64,000 bases of DNA from Streptomyces coffeae (GTDB taxonomy: Bacteria > Actinomycetota > Actinomycetes > Streptomycetales > Streptomycetaceae), in the NCBI RefSeq assembly GCF_016741875.1, contig NZ_JAERRF010000011.1, forward strand, positions 62,001 to 126,000, read 5' to 3'. The position numbers and the translations under genes were made by a program. Numbering within the stretch: the stretch's first letter is position 1; the number at the start of each line of letters is the position of its first letter. The notes below the pieces were generated by a model. It saw only the letters and a list, made by a program, of their open reading frames with translations, did not search any database and was not told the DNA's origin. Shown here in pieces: positions 33,667 to 44,520 of the stretch.

Positions 33667-34640
33667 GCAATGCGCAGCAGAAGAAGTACCTGGTCACCGG
33701 CGGTGCGGGCTATGTCGGCAGCGTGGTCGCGGCGCATCTGCTGGAGGCCGGTCACCAGGTGACCGTCCTGGACGATCTTTCCACCGGGCACCGCGAGGGC
33801 GTCCCCTCAGGGGCGGAGTTCATCGAGGGCCGTATCCAGGACGCGGCCAAGTGGCTCGACTCCTCCTTCGACGCGGTGCTGCACTTCGCCGCTTCCTCGC
33901 AGGTCGGCGAGTCCGTCGTCCGCCCCGAGAAGTACTGGGCGAACAATGTCGGCGGCACCACCGAACTGCTCGCCGCGATGCGCGACGCGGGGGTGCGCAC
34001 CCTCGTCTTCTCCTCCACCGCCGCCACCTACGGCGAGCCCGATGAGGTGCCGATCACCGAGGACGCGGTCACCGCGCCCACCAACCCCTACGGCGCCAGC
34101 AAGCTGGCCGTCGACCACATGATCAGTGGTGAGTGCGCGGCCCACGGCCTGGCCGCCGTCTCGCTGCGGTATTTCAATGTCGCGGGTGCCTACGGGGCAT
34201 ACGGCGAGCGCCATGACCCCGAGACCCATCTGATCCCGCTGGTGCTCCAGGTCGCCCAGGGACGCCGGGAGACGATCTCCGTCTTCGGCGATGACTACCC
34301 GACCCCCGACGGCACCTGCGTGCGTGACTACATCCATGTCGCCGACCTGGCCGAGGCCCACCTGCTGGCGCTGGACGCCGCGGCCTCCGGTGAGCATCTG
34401 ATCTGCAACCTCGGCAACGGCAACGGCTTCTCCGTCCGTGAGGTCATCGAGACCGTGCGCCGGGTCACCGGCCACCCCGTGCCCGAGACCGTGGCGCCCC
34501 GCCGCGGCGGCGACCCGGCGGTCCTGGTGGCCTCCGCCGAGCGCGCCAAGGAGCGTCTCGGCTGGCGCCCGAGCCGTACCGACCTGGCCGGAATCGTGGC
34601 GGACGCATGGGAGTTCGCACAGCGGAGGGAGAGCGAGTGA
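33663..34640 (+). CDS. galE: UDP-glucose 4-epimerase
   Basis: Short-chain dehydrogenase-type enzyme, 325 residues, interconverting UDP-galactose and UDP-glucose with bound NAD. The N-terminal VTGGAGYVGS is the Rossmann Gly motif, SSTAATYG carries the catalytic Ser/Thr, and PYGASK (about 141-146) is the YxxxK pair. GTG 33663 overlaps the galT stop, and its own stop overlaps galK. The spacing leaves no room for internal promoters. Confidence 0.95.
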   Translation: MSNAQQKKYLVTGGAGYVGSVVAAHLLEAGHQVTVLDDLSTGHREGVPSGAEFIEGRIQDAAKWLDSSFDAVLHFAASSQVGESVVRPEKYWANNVGGTTELLAAMRDAGVRTLVFSSTAATYGEPDEVPITEDAVTAPTNPYGASKLAVDHMISGECAAHGLAAVSLRYFNVAGAYGAYGERHDPETHLIPLVLQVAQGRRETISVFGDDYPTPDGTCVRDYIHVADLAEAHLLALDAAASGEHLICNLGNGNGFSVREVIETVRRVTGHPVPETVAPRRGGDPAVLVASAERAKERLGWRPSRTDLAGIVADAWEFAQRRESE

Positions 34641-35854
34641 CCGACAGCGACAGCGACAGGGCGTGGCAGGCGGTGGACCGGTTCCGCGAGGTTTACGGAA
34701 CCGATCCCGCCGGGGTGTGGGCGGCGCCGGGGCGGGTCAATCTGATCGGTGAACACACCGATTACAACGACGGCTTCGTCATGCCGCTCGCGCTGCCCCA
34801 CACCTGCCTGGCCGCCGCCGCCCCGCGCCGTGACGGTGTGCTGCGGGTGCACTCCGGGGAGGCGCCGGGCGGCACCGTCGAACTGCGCGTCGCCGACCTG
34901 GCACCGGCCGGGACCAGCGGGGCGGGTGGGGACCGCGGAGGCTGGGCGGCCTATCCGGCGGGTGTGGTCTGGGCGCTGACCGGGGCCGGGCTGCTCCCGG
35001 ACTCCGACGACGGCGCGGCCGGGGCGGATCTGTACTTCACCTCCACCGTGCCCACCGGCGCCGGGCTCTCCTCGTCCGCGGCGCTGGAGGTGGTCACCGC
35101 GCTGGCGCTGAACGACCTGTACGAGCTGGGTCTTGAGCCGGGGGAGATCGCCCGGCTGTGCCAGCGCGCGGAGAACGACTTCGTGGGCGTCCCCTGCGGG
35201 ATCATGGACCAGACCGCGTCCGCCTGCTGTGCCCAGGGCCATGCGCTCTTCCTCGACGCCCGGGATCTGACGCGCCGCCAGGTGCCGTTCGACCTGGCGG
35301 CGGAGGGGCTGCGGCTGCTGGTGGTGGACACCCGGGTCACCCATGAGCTGGGTGACAGCGCGTACGCCGCCCGGCGCGCCGCATGCGAGGCGGCCGCGCG
35401 GGAGCTCGGGGTGCGGGCGCTGCGCGATGTGCGGATCGAGGACCTGGACGCGGCGCTCGCCCGGCTCGCCGGGGCGGGCCAGGACGACAGTGTGCTGCGG
35501 CGGGTCCGCCATGTGGTGACCGAGAACCGCCGAGTGGAGGAGGTCGTCGCGCGGCTCGACGCGGGGGACGTCCGCGCCATCGGGCCGGTGCTGACCGACG
35601 GGCACGCCTCCTGCCGCGACGACTTCGCGATCTCCTGTGCGGAGCTGGACCTCGTCGTGACGTCCGCGAACGAGGCGGGTGCGCTGGGCGCGCGGATGAC
35701 CGGCGGCGGCTTCGGCGGCTCGGCGATCGTCCTGGTCGAGGAGGTCGCCGCGGAGGCGGTGGGCAAAGCGGTCACGGAGGCGTTCGCCGGGGCCGGATAC
35801 GCGGCGCCGCGGATCTTCACCGCGGTGCCGAGCGCGGGGGCACGGCGGTTGTAG
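34637..35854 (+). CDS. galK: Galactokinase
   Basis: GHMP kinase of 405 residues phosphorylating galactose at C1. GRVNLIGEHTDYNDGFVMP near residue 29 is the galactokinase signature, PTGAGLSSSAALE near 136 the ATP-binding loop, and GGGFGGSAIVLV near 356 the third motif. GTG 34637 overlaps the galE stop. An upstream in-frame start at 34607 lies inside galE and is not needed. Last gene of the operon; the hairpin at 36006-36027 may end its transcript. Confidence 0.95.
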   Translation: MTDSDSDRAWQAVDRFREVYGTDPAGVWAAPGRVNLIGEHTDYNDGFVMPLALPHTCLAAAAPRRDGVLRVHSGEAPGGTVELRVADLAPAGTSGAGGDRGGWAAYPAGVVWALTGAGLLPDSDDGAAGADLYFTSTVPTGAGLSSSAALEVVTALALNDLYELGLEPGEIARLCQRAENDFVGVPCGIMDQTASACCAQGHALFLDARDLTRRQVPFDLAAEGLRLLVVDTRVTHELGDSAYAARRAACEAAARELGVRALRDVRIEDLDAALARLAGAGQDDSVLRRVRHVVTENRRVEEVVARLDAGDVRAIGPVLTDGHASCRDDFAISCAELDLVVTSANEAGALGARMTGGGFGGSAIVLVEEVAAEAVGKAVTEAFAGAGYAAPRIFTAVPSAGARRL

Positions 35855-36186
35855 CCCGATGCCCTCGGCCACTCCTCGATCAGATTTCGCCGTTCTGGGT
35901 CTACGTACTCCCCAAGACCGAACACAAAACTCACAGTAAACAAGTGAGGACGGACAGTTTCGCGAAACGGCCCCGGATCGTGGGTCCCGGCCTTACGCTG
36001 AGCACAGCACCGGTGGGGGCCGGTGCTTCATCAGGGGGCGAGACAGTACAGGTACGACGCCCGGGGTGGGGTAGTGATGACGGCGTGGCGGCGGCCGCGC
36101 GGATTGCGATGACCCCGTGCCGGGCGCCGTACCCGCACTGATGCTCGGTGCAGTCCGGGAAGTATCCGGCGATGTGGGGGGTGTCC
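35855..36186 (+). other. 332-base gap between galK and an orphan response regulator
   Basis: No protein gene seen. It contains an A-rich stretch (35920-35945) bracketed by CTCAC (35930-35934) and GTGAG (35944-35948), a perfect 12-base palindrome GTTTCGCGAAAC at 35957-35968, and an 8-bp hairpin at 36006-36027 (AGCACCGG/CCGGTGCT). The palindrome is a candidate operator for the regulator; the hairpin may terminate the gal transcript. Confidence 0.5.
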
Positions 36187-37008
36187 GTGGCACGTATTCG
36201 GGTTCTCGTGGTCGACGACCATCGCATCTTCGCCGAGTCTCTGGCCGCGGCCCTCGCGGCGGAGCAGGACGTGGACGTGGCGGCGGCAGGGAGCGGTCCG
36301 GCGGCGCTGCGCTGTCTGGAGCGGGGCGCCGCGGAGGGGCGCCGTTTCGATGTCCTTCTGGTCGACGCCGATCTGGGCACCGCGGTCGGCGACAGTGTGC
36401 CCGTGCCGCCGCCCGCGCAGCCCGACACGGCGTACGGCGGGGCGCGGCCACCGGGCCAGGGCGGGCCCGCGCGTCCGGTCAACGGCCGGGCGGCGGACGG
36501 GATTTCGCTGGTCGGCGGGGTCCGTACCGCCCAGCCGGGGGTGCGCACCGTGGTGCTCGCCGAGCGGGACGATCCGCGCCGGGCGGCCGCGGCGCTCCAG
36601 GCCGGGGCATGCGGCTGGGTGGCCAAGGACTGCTCGCTGGTCCGGCTGCTCGCGGTGATCCGGGGGGTGCTGCGGGACGAGACCCATCTGCCGCCCGCTC
36701 TGCTCACCGGTGTTCTGCGGGAGTTGACGGCCGCGCGCAAGCACCGCACCGAGAGCGAGCGCCTGGTGGAGTCGCTGACCCCGCGTGAGCGCGAGGTGCT
36801 GCGCTGCATGGTGGCCGGGCTCGGCCGCAAGGCGGTCGCCGAGCGGCTCTTCCTCTCCCCGCACACCGTCCGCACCCATATGCAGAATGTGCTGGGCAAG
36901 CTGGGGGTGCACTCCACCCTGGCGGCGGTGGCGCTGGCCCGGCGGGCCGGGGTCGGTCCGGTCGACCTAGCCGGGGAAATTGTCGAAAGGGGCGGTCAGC
37001 TGGCGTAG
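36187..37008 (+). CDS. Orphan LuxR-type response regulator with a Pro/Gly-rich insert in the receiver
   Basis: NarL/FixJ-type regulator of 273 residues. The acidic pocket (VVDDHR, Asp10-Asp11), phospho-acceptor Asp60 (LLVDADL) and Lys in VAKD are intact. About 40 Pro/Gly-rich residues (roughly 65-105) are inserted directly after the phospho-acceptor strand. The helix-turn-helix at about 198-258 (LTPREREVLRCMVAG, SPHTVRTHMQNVLGKLG) is standard. I use GTG 36187, placed 5 bases after GGGGGG; GTG 36181 is possible. No kinase gene is adjacent. The 3' end overlaps tamR by 42 bases on the other strand. Confidence 0.88.
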   Translation: MARIRVLVVDDHRIFAESLAAALAAEQDVDVAAAGSGPAALRCLERGAAEGRRFDVLLVDADLGTAVGDSVPVPPPAQPDTAYGGARPPGQGGPARPVNGRAADGISLVGGVRTAQPGVRTVVLAERDDPRRAAAALQAGACGWVAKDCSLVRLLAVIRGVLRDETHLPPALLTGVLRELTAARKHRTESERLVESLTPREREVLRCMVAGLGRKAVAERLFLSPHTVRTHMQNVLGKLGVHSTLAAVALARRAGVGPVDLAGEIVERGGQLA

Positions 37009-37464
37009 CAGCGCCGCCAGTTCCGCACGCTGGGCCTGGGAGAGCTCGGCGAGGATGGCGTGCTCCTGCTCCAGCAGCCCGGCGAGTGCCTGGTCCGCGC
37101 GGTCCCGCCCCTCGGCGGTGAGCCGGACCAGCACTCCGCGCCGGTCGCTGGGGTCGGGCTCCCGCTGCACCAGGCCCTTCTTGGCGAGCCGGTCGATCCG
37201 GTTGGTCATGGTGCCCGAGGTCACCAGGGTCTGGGTGAGCAACTGGCCGGGGGAGAGCTGATACGGAGCCCCCGCTCGGCGCAGCGAGGTCAGGACGTCG
37301 AACTCCCAGGGCTCCAACTGATGCTCGGCGAAGGCGATCCGCCGTGCCCGGTCCAGATGGCGGGCGAGCCGGCTGACCCGGCTGAGCACTTCGAGCGGTT
37401 CCACATCGAGGTCGGGGCGCTCCCGCCGCCACGCCGCGACCAGCCGATCGACCTCGTCCTCCAT
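36967..37464 (-). CDS. tamR: MarR-family regulator TamR
   Basis: Winged-helix regulator of 165 residues, divergent from the trans-aconitate methyltransferase gene exactly as TamR of S. coelicolor. The MarR core has TLVTSGTMTNRIDRLAKKG (recognition helix) and the wing PSDRRGVLVRLTAEG. Known TamR responds to citrate, aconitate and isocitrate and regulates tam and itself from the intergenic palindrome; both sites are visible here. The gene ends inside the coding end of the convergent response regulator. Confidence 0.9.
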   Translation of the reverse strand: MEDEVDRLVAAWRRERPDLDVEPLEVLSRVSRLARHLDRARRIAFAEHQLEPWEFDVLTSLRRAGAPYQLSPGQLLTQTLVTSGTMTNRIDRLAKKGLVQREPDPSDRRGVLVRLTAEGRDRADQALAGLLEQEHAILAELSQAQRAELAALLRQLTAPFDNFPG

Positions 37465-37482
37465 GGCGATCAGTGTAGTAGG

Positions 37483-37515
37483 TCTGTCGACATGAAGTCT
37501 CTTGACATCAAGAGA
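37483..37515. promoter_or_regulatory. TamR operator region with one perfect and one degenerate site
   Basis: TCTCTTGA-CA-TCAAGAGA at 37498-37515 is a perfect 18-base inverted repeat of the MarR type. A second, degenerate copy (TCTGTCGACATGAAGTCT, 37483-37500) precedes it and shares 3 bases. The sites lie between the two start codons, so one protein could control both promoters. Confidence 0.8.
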
Positions 37516-37597
37516 TAATCTGGAGCACGGTGAGGGCGCCCGGAAGCGCGATCACAACCGTCCCGACCCGACCGTACCCGCAGGGGGCTTGACGACC

Positions 37598-38425
37598 ATG
37601 AGCACCGCACCCAACTGGGACCCACAGCAGTATCTGCGCCACTCCGGCTACCGCACCCGGCCCTTCCTCGACCTGCTGGCCCGGGTCCCCCGGCTGCCCG
37701 CCGCCGGCTCCGGCCGTCCGCCCCGGATCGCCGACCTCGGCTGCGGTCCCGGCAATGTCACCGTGCTGCTCCTGGACCGCTGGCCCGACGCCGAGGTCAC
37801 CGGTCTGGACAACTCCGCCGAGATGCTGGACGCGGCCCGTCCGCTGGCCGGTCCCACCACCGGTGGCGGCCATCTGGACTTCCGCTCCGCCGACATCCTG
37901 AGCTGGGCCCCGGACGAGACCTACGACCTGATCGTCTCCAACGCCGCGCTCCAGTGGGTGCCCGGCCACGCCGACGCCTTCCCGACCTGGCTGGCCGCCC
38001 TGCGCCCGGGCGGCTCCCTCGCCTTCCAGATCCCCGGCAACTTCACCGCCCCCAGCCACACCCTGATGCGCGAGCTGTGCGAATCGCCCCGCTGGCGCGA
38101 CCGGCTCGGCGGAGTGCTGCGCCACCGCGACGCGGTTCTGGACCCGGTCGGCTATCTGGACCGGCTGGCCGGGCTCGGCTGCGAGGTCGACAGCTGGGAG
38201 ACCACCTACATCCAGACCCTCACCGGCTCCGACCCCGTCCTGGACTGGGTCAAGGGCACCGGACTGCGCCCCGTGCTCACCGCGCTGGCGGACGACCCGG
38301 GGGCGCGCGAGGAGTTCATCGCCGAGTACCGCGAGCGGCTGCGCGAGGCGTACCCGCCGCGGCCGTACGGCACGCCCTTCCCGTTCCGCCGCATCTTCGT
38401 GGTCGCCCGTAAGAGGGAGAAGTGA
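37598..38425 (+). CDS. tam: trans-Aconitate 2-methyltransferase
   Basis: SAM-dependent methyltransferase of 275 residues that detoxifies trans-aconitate, an inhibitor of aconitase. DWDPQQYL-like N-terminus (NWDPQQYLRHSGYRTRPFLDL), motif I ADLGCGPGNVT (about residue 46), GLDNSAEML (about 70) and LIVSNAALQWVPGH (about 112) are Tam features. ATG 37598 gives this N-terminus; the frame is open upstream into the operator, which is non-coding. Regulation by TamR is expected from the operator. Confidence 0.92.
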   Translation: MSTAPNWDPQQYLRHSGYRTRPFLDLLARVPRLPAAGSGRPPRIADLGCGPGNVTVLLLDRWPDAEVTGLDNSAEMLDAARPLAGPTTGGGHLDFRSADILSWAPDETYDLIVSNAALQWVPGHADAFPTWLAALRPGGSLAFQIPGNFTAPSHTLMRELCESPRWRDRLGGVLRHRDAVLDPVGYLDRLAGLGCEVDSWETTYIQTLTGSDPVLDWVKGTGLRPVLTALADDPGAREEFIAEYRERLREAYPPRPYGTPFPFRRIFVVARKREK

Positions 38426-38446
38426 TCGCCGTGGAGCCCAACGACT

Positions 38447-38483
38447 GACCCTTCGGCCGGAACGGGGGTCCGGCCGAAGGGTC
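38447..38483. terminator. Bidirectional terminator between tam and the TetR gene
   Basis: Perfect 14-bp stem GACCCTTCGGCCGG/CCGGCCGAAGGGTC (38447-38460 with 38470-38483) with a 9-base loop, between convergent genes. Confidence 0.8.
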
Positions 38484-38488
38484 GCGGG

Positions 38489-39199
38489 TCAGTTCTTGCG
38501 GTGGCCTATCAGCCGGGGCTTGGGCTCCAGACCGTCGAGACCGTGCCAGGCCAGATTCACCAGATGCGCCGCCACCTCGGCCTTCTTCGGCTTGCGGACG
38601 TCCAGCCACCACTGGCCGGTCAGTGCCACCATGCCCACCAGGGCCTGGGCGTACAGCGGGGCCAGCTTGGCGTCGAAGCCGCGCGCCTTGAACTCCAGCC
38701 CGAGGATGTCCTCCACCTGGGTGGCGATATCGCTGATCAGTGAGGCGAAGGTGCCCGTCGACTGAGCCACGGGGGAGTCGCGCACCAGGATCCGGAAGCC
38801 GTCGGTGTACGCCTCGATGTAGTCGAGGAGCGCGAACGCGGCCTGTTCCAGCAGCTCGCGGGGGTGGCCCGCGGTGAGTGCTCCGGTCACCATGTCCAGC
38901 AGCTGGCGCATCTCGCGGTCCACCACGACCGCGTACAGCCCCTCCTTGCCGCCGAAGTGCTCGTAGACCACCGGCTTGGAGACCCCGGCCTTGGCCGCGA
39001 TCTCCTCCACCGATGTGCCCTCGAAGCCCCGCTCGGCAAAGAGCGTGCGACCGATGTCCAGCAGTTGCTCCCGGCGCTCCTTGCCGGTCATCCGGACCCG
39101 GCGGGTACGCCGGGTCCCGGAGCCGGAGTGCCGGGCGGCCCTGGCGGGCCGGTCCCTGTTGCCGCTGGTATTACTATCGGTCGCCACAGGCTCCATCAT
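38489..39199 (-). CDS. TetR-family regulator co-transcribed with the fatty acid desaturase
   Basis: Repressor of about 236 residues. After a basic N-terminal arm (about 25-40) the TetR helix-turn-helix is standard: GTSVEEIAAKAGVSKPVVYEHFGGKEGLYAVVV. The ligand domain contains DGFRILVRDSPVAQSTGTFASL, typical of a group of acyl-related TetR proteins. ATG 39199 overlaps the desaturase stop (ATGATG; a second ATG at 39196 has better spacing from GGAG). Being second in the desaturase operon, it probably represses it through the tandem sites at 40206-40234. Confidence 0.9.
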   Translation of the reverse strand: MMEPVATDSNTSGNRDRPARAARHSGSGTRRTRRVRMTGKERREQLLDIGRTLFAERGFEGTSVEEIAAKAGVSKPVVYEHFGGKEGLYAVVVDREMRQLLDMVTGALTAGHPRELLEQAAFALLDYIEAYTDGFRILVRDSPVAQSTGTFASLISDIATQVEDILGLEFKARGFDAKLAPLYAQALVGMVALTGQWWLDVRKPKKAEVAAHLVNLAWHGLDGLEPKPRLIGHRKN

Positions 39200-40176
39200 G
39201 CCGCTCCGACGGACTCCTCTTTGCGCCGGGAGTCGATACGGGCCTCGTTCGGCCACCGGACGTCATACGCCCAGCCCGCCTTCTCGAACCAGCGGATGAT
39301 CCGGGCACTGGAGTCCAGCTGGCCCTTCATCACCCCGTGCCGGGCAGAGGTCGGGTCCGCGTGGTGCAGGTTGTGCCACGACTCACCGCACGAGAGCACC
39401 GCGAGCCACCACACATTGCCGGAGCGGTCACGCGACTTGAACGGGCGCTTGCCCACCGCGTGGCAGATCGAGTTGATCGACCAGGTGACATGGTGCAGCA
39501 ACGCCACCCGGACGAGCGACCCCCAGAAGAACGCGGTCACCGCGCCCTGCCACGACCAGGTCACCAGACCGCCGATCAGCGCGGGCAGCAGCAGCGAGAC
39601 CGCGGTCCACAGCACGAACTGCCGGGAGACCGCACGAACGGTGTTGTCCTTGATCAGATCCGGTGCGTACTTGGACTGCGAGGTCTGCTCCTCATCGAAC
39701 ATCCAGCCGATATGTGCCCACCACAACCCCTTCATCAGGGCCGGGACGGTCTCCCCGTACCGCCACGGAGAGTGAGGGTCGCCCTCGGCGTCGGAGAATT
39801 TGTGGTGCTTGCGGTGGTCGGCCACCCAGCGCACCAGCGGCCCCTCCACCGCCAGCGATCCGGCGATGGCCAGCGCGATCCGCAGCGGGCGCTTGGCCTT
39901 GAAGGAGCCATGGGTGAAGTAGCGGTGGAAGCCGATGGTGATGCCGTGGCAGCCGATGTAGTACATGGCCACCATCAGTCCCAGGTCCAGCCAGCTCACC
40001 CCCCAGCCCCAGGCCAGGGGAATGGCGGCGAGCAGCGCGACAAACGGGACGGTGATGAACAGCAGCAGGGTGATCTGTTCGATGGAACGCTTGCTGTCCC
40101 CGCCGAGCGTGGCGGAGGGAAGCGGCGTCTCCTGGGCCTTCGGCGCGTCGTGGACCACGTCGGGGCTTGCAGTCAT
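39196..40176 (-). CDS. Membrane acyl-CoA (delta-9 type) fatty acid desaturase
   Basis: Di-iron membrane desaturase of 326 residues. The three histidine boxes are HRYFTH (about residue 84), HRKHH (about 121) and HNLHH (about 269), with a further His in LLHHVTWSINS; together these match the stearoyl-CoA desaturase class. About four hydrophobic helices. It would introduce double bases into acyl chains to adjust membrane fluidity. A TetR gene is co-transcribed, and the promoter is followed by paired operator-like repeats. Confidence 0.93.
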   Translation of the reverse strand: MTASPDVVHDAPKAQETPLPSATLGGDSKRSIEQITLLLFITVPFVALLAAIPLAWGWGVSWLDLGLMVAMYYIGCHGITIGFHRYFTHGSFKAKRPLRIALAIAGSLAVEGPLVRWVADHRKHHKFSDAEGDPHSPWRYGETVPALMKGLWWAHIGWMFDEEQTSQSKYAPDLIKDNTVRAVSRQFVLWTAVSLLLPALIGGLVTWSWQGAVTAFFWGSLVRVALLHHVTWSINSICHAVGKRPFKSRDRSGNVWWLAVLSCGESWHNLHHADPTSARHGVMKGQLDSSARIIRWFEKAGWAYDVRWPNEARIDSRRKEESVGAA

Positions 40177-40205
40177 GGGATCCCTCGTGGGGCTCGGGGG
40201 CTGGG

Positions 40206-40261
40206 CTACGGATCCGTAACCTACGGCGACGTAAGTATGGCAGGGCCGCGAAGCGGGGCAA
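40206..40261 (-). promoter_or_regulatory. Desaturase promoter with two tandem operators
   Basis: Read on the minus strand: TTGCCC (40261-40256), 16 bases, CATACT (40239-40234). Directly after the -10 come two copies of CTACG-N4-CGTAA as read on the plus strand (40206-40219 and 40221-40234), 1 base apart and in the same orientation. A protein bound there would block transcription. The co-transcribed TetR protein is the natural candidate. Confidence 0.65.
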
Positions 40262-40423
40262 GAGGGCTCTGGTCCCTCTCAGGTATGTGCCGCATATCCT
40301 GGGGTGCGTCGGACAGCGCGGTCCGCCACCTGGCCGCAAGCATGGGGGCCATGGCCCGCGGTCCCGCCGCGCAGGCGCTTTGCCCCGCTTGAGAACCCCG
40401 TTCGCTGCAAGGAGCCCGCACCT

Positions 40424-43144
<2,721 letters not shown>

Positions 43145-43163
43145 CGACGCCTGATACGCACAC

Positions 43164-43201
43164 AGCGGGCGGGGCCACCTCACGAGGTGGCCCCGCCCGC
43201 T
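43164..43201. terminator. Bidirectional terminator between ppc and a convergent membrane-protein gene
   Basis: Perfect 17-bp stem (43164-43180 with 43185-43201) with a 4-base loop, placed 20 bases after the ppc stop. Confidence 0.85.
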
Positions 43202-43223
43202 GTTCGTGCTGTTCAGGCGCGCG

Positions 43224-43754
43224 TCAGAAGGTGAGCGCGGCGTACGAGGCGCCGAGCAGGGCCGCGCCCAGCAGCCCCATCACCCATGCCGTACGCCGCA
43301 GCCGCAGACCGCCGGCCACCAGCAGCGAGGCCAGCAGCAGCGAACCACCGAACGGCACCCAGGCGTGCAGCACCCCCGCCGGACCGGTGCGGACCCCCTC
43401 GTTCGTGCCCGGTTTGAGCGCCACCGCCACCGCGTCGCCCGACCCGTCGGTGACCGCCTTGTCGATCTTGATCCGGCCGTGCTTCTCACCTCCGCCCCGG
43501 GCGGACGCGAAGGGGCCGGTGCACCAGTCCTCGCCGCAGTCGGAGACCGTGACCACGCCCTGCTCAAGGCCCTTGGTGAGCATGGCCGGACGGGCATCGC
43601 TCCAGGACGACCACACCCCGGCGACCAGCAGGAACAGCGCGATCAGCGCCGCCGCCGCGTTCTTCGCGATCAGCAGCAGCCCATACGCGCCCTCGCGGGC
43701 ACGCCGGGTGCGGCTGCGCTTGGCGGTCACAGTGGTCACACCGGTGGAAGCCAT
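43224..43754 (-). CDS. Uncharacterised membrane protein
   Basis: A 176-residue protein with a basic N-terminus, one hydrophobic helix (about 29-47), an external domain of about 70 residues, and two helices at the end (about 133-150 and 155-173). The external part holds CGEDWC (about residues 72-77), a likely disulfide. No family recognised. It lies between ppc and pth, convergent with ppc, and shares a transcription direction with the pth-rplY-prs-glmU series. Confidence 0.78.
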   Translation of the reverse strand: MASTGVTTVTAKRSRTRRAREGAYGLLLIAKNAAAALIALFLLVAGVWSSWSDARPAMLTKGLEQGVVTVSDCGEDWCTGPFASARGGGEKHGRIKIDKAVTDGSGDAVAVALKPGTNEGVRTGPAGVLHAWVPFGGSLLLASLLVAGGLRLRRTAWVMGLLGAALLGASYAALTF

Positions 43755-43821
43755 GGCGGGATCCTGGCCATGACAGGTCCCGGGGTCAACCTCGGTGAAG
43801 AAACGGGCGAACGGCCCTTTG

Positions 43822-44415
43822 TCAGGAGTTGTACGTGGACTGCGCGCGCTCCAGACCGTCCACGATCAGCGTCTCCACCGCATCGGCCGCGCGGTCCACG
43901 AAATAGTCCAACTCCCTGCGCTCAGCAGAGGAAAAGTCCTTCAGGACGAACGCCGCGACATCCATCCGGCCGGGCGGACGGCCGATTCCGAAGCGCGCCC
44001 GGAAGTAGTCCGGCCCCAGCGACTTCGTGATCGACTTCAGTCCGTTGTGGCCATTGTCACCACCGCCCAGCTTCAGGCGCAGCGCTCCGTAGTCGATGTC
44101 CAATTCGTCATGGACCGCCACGACATGACCCACCGGCACCTTGTAGAAGTCGCGCAGCGCGGTGGTCGGTCCGCCCGAGAGATTCATGAACGACATCGGT
44201 TTGGCGACGACAACCCGGCGGCTTCCCGGACCGGGCGGGCCGATCCGCCCCTCGACGACCTGGGCCCGCGACTTGTGCGCCTTGAACCGGGCGCCCATCC
44301 GCTCGGCCAGCAGATCGGCCACCATGAAGCCGACGTTGTGGCGGTTGGCGGCGTACTCGCCCCCGGGGTTGCCCAGACCCACCACCAGCCAGGGGCTCGT
44401 GTCGTCCGTCGTCAT
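43822..44415 (-). CDS. pth: Peptidyl-tRNA hydrolase
   Basis: Recycles peptidyl-tRNA released from stalled ribosomes; 197 residues. GLGNPGGEYAANRHNVGFM holds the catalytic His and conserved Asn, PMSFMNLSGG is the second motif, VHDELDIDYG the acidic site, and GGDNGHNGLKS the tRNA-contacting loop. It follows rplY by 105 bases on the same strand, a common actinobacterial pair. Confidence 0.95.
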   Translation of the reverse strand: MTTDDTSPWLVVGLGNPGGEYAANRHNVGFMVADLLAERMGARFKAHKSRAQVVEGRIGPPGPGSRRVVVAKPMSFMNLSGGPTTALRDFYKVPVGHVVAVHDELDIDYGALRLKLGGGDNGHNGLKSITKSLGPDYFRARFGIGRPPGRMDVAAFVLKDFSSAERRELDYFVDRAADAVETLIVDGLERAQSTYNS

Positions 44416-44520
44416 GCTTGTGTCTCCTGGAGGGACGGCCGCCGCCCCTCCCGCCGCACCGGGACACGGGGCGGCAGGGCGGAACGGCGGCCGGAGAAAA
44501 GGAAGGGAGGAAGCCGGAGC

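Noticed and set aside
40304..40423. N-terminal extension of PEP carboxylase
   Set aside because: Residues are Arg/Pro/Trp-rich and unlike the family. A Shine-Dalgarno sequence precedes GTG 40424.
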